A stretch of 11,017 bases of DNA, taken from positions 1-11,017 of the forward strand of contig JAKSCF010000249.1 in the NCBI GenBank assembly GCA_022360735.1, read 5' to 3'. Under the pieces are notes generated by a model. That model was given only the letters and a program-made list of their open reading frames with translations. It did no database searches and was not told the DNA's origin. The translations under genes were made by a program, and so were the position numbers. This DNA is from Clostridia bacterium (GTDB taxonomy: Bacteria > Bacillota_A > Clostridia > Peptostreptococcales > JAAYPU01). Of the stretch, positions 5,852 through 11,017 are shown piece by piece; positions within the stretch are counted from its first letter, which is position 1, and every line of letters begins with the position of its first letter.

Positions 5852-5882
5852 CAAAATTATAATTAGTTTTGATATTCAACAA
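5852..5882 (-). promoter_or_regulatory. Promoter of fhs (Bacteroidota type)
   Basis: On the minus strand, TTG (5882-5880) and TAATTTTG (5859-5852) are separated by 20 bases, matching TTG-N(17-23)-TAnnTTTG. Transcription should start near 5845, about 19 bases before the ATG. The -7 element sits only 4 bases from a mirrored -7-like element for the LysR gene. Confidence 0.75.
5864..5871 (+). promoter_or_regulatory. Possible -7 element for the LysR-type gene
   Basis: TAGTTTTG matches TAnnTTTG and would give a leader of about 30 bases. No TTG occurs at the right -33 distance, so it may need an activator or be a chance match. Together with the fhs -7 element it forms an imperfect dyad CAAAA-N10-TTTTG (5852-5871). 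Confidence 0.4.
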
Positions 5883-5909
5883 GACTACTTTTATCATTCA
5901 TTAATAATC

Positions 5910-6791
5910 ATGAGTAATCAAATAGAACTTAGACATTTTAAATATTTTCTGACTTTAGCAGAAGATTTGCATTTTAGAAAAGCAGCTGAAAGACTGTTTA
6001 TTTCGCAACCCGGTTTAAGCCGACAGATAAAGCATATGGAAGAAAATCTTGGGGTAGCTTTATTTGAGAGACATAATCGAAAAGTTGAGTTAACTATAGC
6101 AGGTAAATATTTATACAAAGAGATAAAGAGTAATTTAAAAAGGTTAGATAGTATTATTGATTATACACGTTTGTTGAGTGAGGGAATAGACGGAAAAGTA
6201 AAACTAGGATATGTTGGTTCAGCTATGCAGAAAGTAATTCCGGACTTGCTACTTCTGTTTAAAAAAGAATATCCAAAGGTTCATTTTAGTTTGAGTGAAA
6301 TGGACAATAATAAACAAATACAGGCCTTACTTGATCAGGAAATAGATGTTGGTTTTGTCAGGCAGGAACGTGTGCCTCGTGGGCTAAGTGTGAAGCCGGT
6401 ATTGAAAGAGACTTTCTCCTTAGTATTACCTAAAGCACATAAGCTTAATGAAGCAAACTTTAGGAATTTATCACAGTTGAAAGATGAACATTTCATATTT
6501 TTTGATTCTTCTTTTGGAAAGTCATCTTATGAGAAAATACTTCAGATTTTTGATGATAGTGGCTTTACTCCTTTATATTCGCACTATACTGTAAATGCCA
6601 GTTCAATATTCAGGTTGGTAGAAAATAATTTTGGATTCTCAATTGTTCCTACTTCTCTTAAATATGGATACGATATGGATATAAAATTTATTGAATTGGA
6701 TAAGATCAGGCAAAGAACAACTTTGAAAATTGCCTGGAATAAGACAAATACAAATCCGGTTCTGGAAAATGTTTTAAAAGTTTATGAATAA
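5910..6791 (+). CDS. LysR-family transcriptional regulator
   Basis: A 293-residue LysR-type regulator. The N-terminal winged helix-turn-helix covers residues ~5-64: IELRHFKYFLTLAEDLHFRK, then AAERLFISQPGLSRQIKHME (recognition helix around 33-45), then LGVALFERHNRKVELTIAG. A linker helix follows (65-92), then a periplasmic-binding-protein-like effector domain in two lobes (~95-290), with KVKLGYVGSA starting lobe one and DVGFVRQ closing its first half. Such proteins act as tetramers that bend DNA and usually control a divergent neighbour and themselves. The neighbour here is fhs, 83 bases away, so fhs regulation is a reasonable guess but not shown. The effector is unknown. The start chosen at 5910 gives the conserved MxxxELRxF beginning; a longer in-frame extension to 5805 would run through the fhs start and promoter and is not credible. 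Confidence 0.93.
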   Translation: MSNQIELRHFKYFLTLAEDLHFRKAAERLFISQPGLSRQIKHMEENLGVALFERHNRKVELTIAGKYLYKEIKSNLKRLDSIIDYTRLLSEGIDGKVKLGYVGSAMQKVIPDLLLLFKKEYPKVHFSLSEMDNNKQIQALLDQEIDVGFVRQERVPRGLSVKPVLKETFSLVLPKAHKLNEANFRNLSQLKDEHFIFFDSSFGKSSYEKILQIFDDSGFTPLYSHYTVNASSIFRLVENNFGFSIVPTSLKYGYDMDIKFIELDKIRQRTTLKIAWNKTNTNPVLENVLKVYE

Positions 6792-6846
6792 TGATATGAC
6801 TTCGAATAGCTCTAATCACCTTTCCTCTAGGCTTTTTTGTTAAGAA

Positions 6847-6887
6847 AAGTTAAGCTCTGGGGGCACAGGAGTTATTTTAGTTAACTT
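6847..6887 (+). repeat. Hairpin-forming inverted repeat in the LysR/barrel-gene gap
   Basis: AAGTTAA (6847-6853) and TTAACTT (6881-6887) are complementary. Inside, CTCTG (6855-6859) pairs with CAGGAG (6866-6871) with one bulged G and the loop GGGGCA. The inner part is markedly G-rich for this genome. No T-run follows, so it is not a standard terminator. It could be an RNA structure in the LysR 3' region or a protein site; function unknown. Confidence 0.35.
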
Positions 6888-6911
6888 CGCTTTAAATGGG
6901 ATCATTCTTTC

Positions 6912-6943
6912 TTGAGATTCTAAAAAGTAATATTGTATATTTG
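6912..6943 (+). promoter_or_regulatory. Promoter of the outer-membrane protein gene (Bacteroidota type)
   Basis: TTG at 6912-6914 and TATATTTG at 6936-6943, spaced by 21 bases, match the Bacteroidota consensus closely. The predicted start near 6950 leaves a leader of about 14 bases before the ATG at 6964. Confidence 0.8.
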
Positions 6944-6963
6944 CAGTTAAAATTAATAATTAG

Positions 6964-7638
6964 ATGAGAAAAATATTTATTGTATTGGGCTTAGCTTTAT
7001 TAACAAGCGGAGTTTTTGCACAAGATTTTACTACCAAAGCAGGAAATAAAATTGATTTTGGATTTGATTTATTTTATGATATCTGGGGAAACAAGCCGGA
7101 AGGAATGCAGATTCATGGATTGAGCTTTGGTAATAGCATATATGCAATGTATGAAAAGGAAATCTGGACTAAAGATGGCAGGTTCAGACTGGGAATGGGG
7201 GTTGGAGTTACTACTCATAAGCTTTCTACTAATACAACGATTAAAGACCCTTATGAAACTCCGATTACTTTTGTGCCAATACATGAAGATATAGAATTTG
7301 ATAAAAGTAAATTTGTTGTTAACTATTTAGATTTTCCTATTGAAATTCGTTATAAAACACCTAGCAAGTTTCGCTTAGCTATTGGAGCTAAATTGGGATT
7401 CCGTTTGAATAATCATACTACATATAAAGGAGAAGAACTTACAAATAGCGGAATTTACCAAGTTGTAAAGTATAAAAAGATTAAAGATATAGAGGGAATC
7501 AGATTTGGTACTTCTTTGAAGTTCGGATATAAATGGTTAAATTTTAATGTATTCTACTCTCTTACAAAATTGTTTAGCGGAGATAAAGGACCTGAACTTT
7601 ATCCAATTTCTATAGGTATTACCTTTAATCCTTTCTAA
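6964..7638 (+). CDS. Exported outer-membrane beta-barrel protein
   Basis: A 224-residue protein with a clear Sec signal peptide: MRKIF, a hydrophobic core VLGLALLTSG, and cleavage at VFA|Q after residue 19. The mature part alternates polar and aromatic/hydrophobic residues in short strands with turns. Examples are FGFDLFYDIW, FRLGMGVGVTTH, LDFPIEIRYK, FRLAIGAKLGFRL, IRFGTSLKFGYKW and a last strand PISIGITFNPF ending in phenylalanine, as outer-membrane barrels usually do. This resembles the PorT/OmpW-sized beta-barrel families of Bacteroidota with roughly 8-10 strands. No TonB plug, SusD or lipoprotein motif is present. A specific function cannot be assigned. It has its own strong promoter and converges on the PAP2-like gene with only 11 bases between. 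Confidence 0.8.
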   Translation: MRKIFIVLGLALLTSGVFAQDFTTKAGNKIDFGFDLFYDIWGNKPEGMQIHGLSFGNSIYAMYEKEIWTKDGRFRLGMGVGVTTHKLSTNTTIKDPYETPITFVPIHEDIEFDKSKFVVNYLDFPIEIRYKTPSKFRLAIGAKLGFRLNNHTTYKGEELTNSGIYQVVKYKKIKDIEGIRFGTSLKFGYKWLNFNVFYSLTKLFSGDKGPELYPISIGITFNPF

Positions 7639-7649
7639 GGATTATTCTA

Positions 7650-8261
7650 TTAAAAATATAAAGCAAGAATTAACATAAGTGCTATACCGGATAAAAGTCC
7701 GGTATATACTTGTGCCTGTGTATGTGCTTTTAACTTTAACCTGGCAAAACCTGTTAGTCCGGCACCAAAGATTACGAAAAATAAATAAAGAGGGCTGTCC
7801 ATTAACGACATAAGTGTTAAGCCCAATGTCATTCCTAAAAATGCTCCCATTGCCAGCATGTGAATACTTATTTTCCATTTTAGGTTGACAATAAATGCAA
7901 ATACGACCAGAGAAGCACCTCCTAAAGCAAAGTATTTAAATACCGGAGAGATCTGGATATTGTTTAATAAAAAATACAAAAAGAAATTGAATATCATCAT
8001 TATTAGGAAAGGAATATTTCTTTCTTTTCTTTCATACATTTGAAATGAGCCAATAACCTTCCAGTACTTAAGCATTAGCATGATACTCAATGGCAAAGCA
8101 CAGGTTAATACAAATACGATAAGTAATAATCTGATTTTTGCCGGCATAGGTAAAACCATTGCATAATAAGCCTTTTGGCTAAAGAGTAATATAAAGGCAT
8201 ATGTAGGTATTAATATCGGATGTAAGACATACGAAACAATATTAGCTAATCGTGTTTCCAT
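7650..8261 (-). CDS. PAP2-like integral membrane protein
   Basis: A 203-residue protein with about six or seven transmembrane segments (roughly 10-28, 42-64, 84-102, 108-126, 133-152, 157-172, 186-203). Polar conserved-looking stretches resemble the type 2 phosphatidic acid phosphatase motifs: ERKERNIPF (77-85) in the place of KxxxxxxRP, KISIHM (130-135) in the place of PSGH, and AR-x5-H-x3-Q (R174, H180, Q184) in the place of SR-x5-H-x3-D. The critical histidines H134 and H180 are kept, but the motifs are altered. The family removes phosphate from lipid phosphates such as PA or undecaprenyl-PP at the membrane. Whether this one is active is uncertain. It starts 10 bases after the rpoN stop and is very likely cotranscribed with it. 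Confidence 0.65.
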   Translation of the reverse strand: METRLANIVSYVLHPILIPTYAFILLFSQKAYYAMVLPMPAKIRLLLIVFVLTCALPLSIMLMLKYWKVIGSFQMYERKERNIPFLIMMIFNFFLYFLLNNIQISPVFKYFALGGASLVVFAFIVNLKWKISIHMLAMGAFLGMTLGLTLMSLMDSPLYLFFVIFGAGLTGFARLKLKAHTQAQVYTGLLSGIALMLILALYF

Positions 8262-8271
8262 AATTTAAATA

Positions 8272-9723
8272 TTATAATTCCTTGCGAAGACGTGCAACAG
8301 GAATGCTTAATTGCTCACGGTACTTAGCTACGGTTCTGCGGGCAATCGAATAACCTTTTTCCTTCAGAATATTGGTTAACTGTTCGTCTGTAAGTGGTTT
8401 GCTCTTATCTTCTGCATCTATACAGTCGCTCAGGATTTTCTTTATTTCACGCGTAGAAACTTCCTCTCCACTTTCAGTAGTCATGGATTCGGAGAAAAAG
8501 CTTTTAAGTAAAAAAGTGCCAAAAGGTGTTTGAACATACTTGCTATTAGCAACTCTTGAAATTGTTGAAATATCCAGATTAACGATTTCTGCAATATCTT
8601 TCAGAATCATTGGTTTCAGATTTGTTTCATCTCCGGTGAGGAAATAATCAAACTGATAATTCATAATTGCATTCATCGTATAGTATAAAGTATTCTGACG
8701 TTGTTTGATGGCATCTATAAACCACTTGGCAGAATCTATTTTTTGTTTTACAAACATAAAGGCATCTTTTTGCTGTTTGGTTTTTTTACCTTCAGCATAA
8801 GATTCCAGCATATCTGTATAAGTTCTGCTTAAATGTAATTCGGGAGTATTTTTAGAGTTCAGGCTTAACTCCAAACTCCCGTTATTATTATGAATGATAA
8901 AATCAGGAATTACGTAATGGTTCGTTTTAGCCGATTCACTTAATGAATTTCCCGGTTTAGGGTTTAATTTAAGTATCTCATCAATAGCCTCTTTTAATTC
9001 GTCTTCTGTAGAATCCGAACGCTTGATGATTTTCTCATAATGCTTTTTGGTAAATTCATTAAAATAACGATCAATGATCAGCATTGCCAGTTTAATACTA
9101 GGCTTTTCCTGATCTTCTTTTCTAAGTTGAATCAGTAAACATTCCTGTAGATTTCTGGCACCCACACCTGCAGGATCAAACTCCTGAATGATTGAAAGGA
9201 TCTTTAAAATTTCATCTTTATCTGTAGAAATGTTTTGGGTAAATGCCAGGTCATCTACCATCGCTTCTATTCCTCGCTGTAAATAACCACTATCATCAAG
9301 ATTCCCAATAATGGTTAGTGCGATGTCATATTCTTTTTCGCTTAGCTTTCTTAATCCGAGTTGATTAATTAATAAATCATGGAAAGTGGCACCACTTACA
9401 AAGGGAATTTCTTTTCTTTCATCATCCGAGCTGTAATTATTCGTAGAAAGCTTATAAGAAGGTATATCATCTTCATCCAGGTAATCCGCTAAATCAAATT
9501 CATCATCCTTGTTGTCATATTCTTCGGTTTCAGCCTGTTCATTGTCAAAATCATCTTCTACCGTTTCAATATCCCCTGATTCTTCCAAAGCAGGATTTTC
9601 TTCAATTTCCTGTTTTATCCTTTGTTCCAGAGCTACTGATGGAATCTGCAACAATTTCATCAGCAAAATTTGCTGAGGAGAAAGTTTTTGTAAAAGCTTT
9701 TGTTGCAGTTTTTGATTTAACAT
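8272..9723 (-). CDS. rpoN: RNA polymerase sigma-54 factor
   Basis: A complete 483-residue sigma-54. Region I (1-47) is glutamine/leucine rich (QKLQQKLLQKLSPQQILLMK) and contacts AAA+ activators. Region II (48-104) is strongly acidic. The core-binding domain contains GNLDDSGYL (140-148) and EFDPAGVGARNLQECL (181-196). A helix-turn-helix lies at about 374-393 (LKDIAEIVNLDISTISRVAN), and the diagnostic RpoN box ARRTVAKYRE is at 461-470, reading the -24 promoter element. Length and order are normal. No enhancer-binding activator and no convincing GG/GC -24/-12 promoter was seen in the window, so its regulon is elsewhere. It lies 75 bases after asnS and 10 bases before the PAP2-like gene, all on one strand. 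Confidence 0.97.
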   Translation of the reverse strand: MLNQKLQQKLLQKLSPQQILLMKLLQIPSVALEQRIKQEIEENPALEESGDIETVEDDFDNEQAETEEYDNKDDEFDLADYLDEDDIPSYKLSTNNYSSDDERKEIPFVSGATFHDLLINQLGLRKLSEKEYDIALTIIGNLDDSGYLQRGIEAMVDDLAFTQNISTDKDEILKILSIIQEFDPAGVGARNLQECLLIQLRKEDQEKPSIKLAMLIIDRYFNEFTKKHYEKIIKRSDSTEDELKEAIDEILKLNPKPGNSLSESAKTNHYVIPDFIIHNNNGSLELSLNSKNTPELHLSRTYTDMLESYAEGKKTKQQKDAFMFVKQKIDSAKWFIDAIKQRQNTLYYTMNAIMNYQFDYFLTGDETNLKPMILKDIAEIVNLDISTISRVANSKYVQTPFGTFLLKSFFSESMTTESGEEVSTREIKKILSDCIDAEDKSKPLTDEQLTNILKEKGYSIARRTVAKYREQLSIPVARLRKEL

Positions 9724-9774
9724 ATAACACCTAATTAGTTTCTTAAATAAGAGCTAATCTATGATACTAAGATA

Positions 9775-9782
9775 CAAATTTA
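9775..9782 (-). promoter_or_regulatory. Possible -7 element for rpoN
   Basis: On the minus strand this reads TAAATTTG, matching TAnnTTTG, about 50 bases before the rpoN start. No TTG is found at the expected -33 spacing, so rpoN may also be read from asnS. Confidence 0.4.
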
Positions 9783-9798
9783 CCTATTAAATTTACGA

Positions 9799-11017
9799 CT
9801 AAAATTCTGCATTTTGAGGGGTACGGGGGAATGGAATTACATCCCTGATATTTCCCATTCCGGTGATGAATAACATGAGGCGTTCAAACCCAAGTCCATA
9901 TCCCGCATGAGGTACAGAGCCAAATTTTCTGGTTTCCAGAAACCACCATAATTCTTCTTCAGGAATATCTAATTCTTTGATTCTTGCATAAAGCACATCA
10001 TAATTTTCTTCACGTTGAGAACCCCCGATAATTTCACCTATTTGCGGGAATAATACATCCATAGCCCTTACTGTTTTTCCATCAGGATTTTGCTTCATAT
10101 AGAATGCTTTTATTTCTTTAGGATAGTCAGTTAGAATCACAGGCTTTTTGAAGTGCTTCTCTACAAGATATCTTTCATGTTCAGACTGAAGATCTATTCC
10201 AAAGCCTTCAATAATATACTGGAATTTTTTCTTCTTATTTGGCTTGGAGTTCTTTAGAATTTCAATGGCTTCGCTATAAGTTAATCTTACAAAATCATTT
10301 TCAACTACGAACTTAAGTTTTTCAATAAGTTCCATGGTACGATCTTCAGCTTTTTTGTTCTTTTCTTCATCCTGAAGTCTTTTACTTAAGAATTGAAGAT
10401 CTTCCATACAGTTATCTAAAGCATATTGAACAACATATTTCAAATGCTCTTCTGCCAGGTCCATATTATCATGAATATCATGGAAGGCTACTTCCGGTTC
10501 AAGCATCCAGAACTCAGCCAGATGACGGGAAGTATTGGAATTTTCTGCCCGGAATGTAGGGCCAAAAGTATAAACTTGTGACATCCCTAAAGCAGCTAAC
10601 TCTGCTTCCAACTGGCCAGATACCGTAAGATTGGTTGCTTTGCCAAAAAAATCTTCTTTATAATTTACTGAACCATCTTCATTTAAAGGTGGGTTCTTAG
10701 GATCCAGGGTAGTTACTCTGAACATTTCCCCTGCACCTTCAGCATCAGATCCTGTAATAATAGGAGAGTGAATGTTAAAATAACCTTTATCATTAAAGAA
10801 CTTATGATTTGCAAATATCATTGCATGTCTTACCCTTGTAATTGCACCAAAAGTATTGGTGCGAAAACGCAAGTGTGCAATTTCTCTTAAAAACTCCAAA
10901 GAATGCTTTTTAGGCTGGAGTGGATAATGATCAGGATGTGCCTCTCCTAAAAGGTCAACATTGGTAGCTTTGATCTCTACTTTTTGTCCTGAACCTTGTG
11001 ATTTAACAATAATTCCA
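9799..11017 (-). CDS. asnS: Asparagine-tRNA ligase (AsnRS), 5' end outside the window
   Basis: About 405 residues of a class IIb aminoacyl-tRNA synthetase that charges tRNA-Asn with asparagine. The frame stays open to the right edge; the TTG at 10897-10899 is an internal leucine, since the codons before it (ending [17 protein letters not shown]) continue the N-terminal OB-fold anticodon-binding domain and its hinge. Motif 1 is around [20 protein letters not shown]. Motif 2 is [25 protein letters not shown], near 10490-10554. Motif 3 is GYGLGFERL, near 9878-9903. FRAENSNT and the absence of aspartate-specific blocks favour AsnRS over AspRS. Roughly the first 70 residues are missing. A direct AsnRS implies asparagine is charged without the amidotransferase route. 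rpoN follows on the same strand. Confidence 0.95.
   Translation of the reverse strand, partial: GIIVKSQGSGQKVEIKATNVDLLGEAHPDHYPLQPKKHSLEFLREIAHLRFRTNTFGAITRVRHAMIFANHKFFNDKGYFNIHSPIITGSDAEGAGEMFRVTTLDPKNPPLNEDGSVNYKEDFFGKATNLTVSGQLEAELAALGMSQVYTFGPTFRAENSNTSRHLAEFWMLEPEVAFHDIHDNMDLAEEHLKYVVQYALDNCMEDLQFLSKRLQDEEKNKKAEDRTMELIEKLKFVVENDFVRLTYSEAIEILKNSKPNKKKKFQYIIEGFGIDLQSEHERYLVEKHFKKPVILTDYPKEIKAFYMKQNPDGKTVRAMDVLFPQIGEIIGGSQREENYDVLYARIKELDIPEEELWWFLETRKFGSVPHAGYGLGFERLMLFITGMGNIRDVIPFPRTPQNAEF

Noticed and set aside
5805..5909. N-terminal extension of the LysR protein from an ATG at 5805
   Set aside because: It would overlap the fhs start codon and its promoter, and adds 35 hydrophobic residues not found before the conserved helix-turn-helix. 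The ATG at 5910 is the natural start.
6792..6842. Terminator for the LysR gene at the T-run 6833-6840
   Set aside because: Only a 3-4 bp stem can be made before the T-run; too weak to call.
10897..10899. Start codon of asnS at TTG 10897-10899
   Set aside because: The codons upstream continue a typical AsnRS N-terminal domain to the end of the window, so the gene is partial rather than short.

Overview
The window is about 11 kb of AT-rich DNA from a member of the Bacteroidota. Three things support this assignment. The housekeeping proteins (sigma-54, AsnRS, Fhs, DusB, two ExbDs in tandem) read like those of that phylum. Several genes are preceded by the phylum-specific promoter form TTG-N(20-21)-TAnnTTTG. 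Intergenic regions are short and AT-rich. I cannot place it more finely than class Bacteroidia or a relative.

The first ~290 bases do not belong with the rest. They encode part of a type II secretion / type IV pilus F-type (GspF) membrane protein at about 51% G+C by hand count, and then run in frame into the C-terminus of a Bacteroidota ExbD at about 34% G+C. The best explanation is a chimeric join at the contig edge (assembly or library artefact) rather than a real fusion gene. This is the most important thing to check in the window.

Layout, left to right. (1) 1-~289: foreign GspF fragment. (2) ~290-927: the end of one exbD, a complete second exbD and a terminator, i.e. the tail of an exbB-exbD-exbD type energy-transduction operon. 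(3) 963-2940: a CPBP-family intramembrane protease (-) diverging from the tRNA-dihydrouridine synthase gene dusB (+). (4) 2937-3593: a HAD-family hydrolase (-) that converges on dusB, the two stop codons overlapping in the same TTAA. (5) 3614-4112: a tRNA with anticodon CAU (probably the lysidine-type tRNA-Ile2) with its own promoter and terminator, then an inverted repeat and what looks like the decayed 3' end of a four-helix-bundle gene. (6) 4156-6791: fhs, formate-tetrahydrofolate ligase (-), diverging from a LysR-type regulator (+). (7) 6964-7638: an exported outer-membrane beta-barrel protein (+) behind a textbook Bacteroidota promoter. (8) 7650-11017: three genes on the minus strand, in transcription order asnS (5' end beyond the window), rpoN (sigma-54) and a PAP2-like membrane protein.

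Most of this is ordinary core-genome content: translation (tRNA, AsnRS, DusB), one-carbon metabolism (Fhs), transcription (RpoN, LysR) and envelope functions. I found no defence island, CRISPR array, intact mobile element, biosynthetic cluster or convincing new system. The points worth a second look are the chimeric left edge, the tRNA-proximal scar, two tightly packed divergent promoters, and a PAP2-like protein with an altered catalytic motif.
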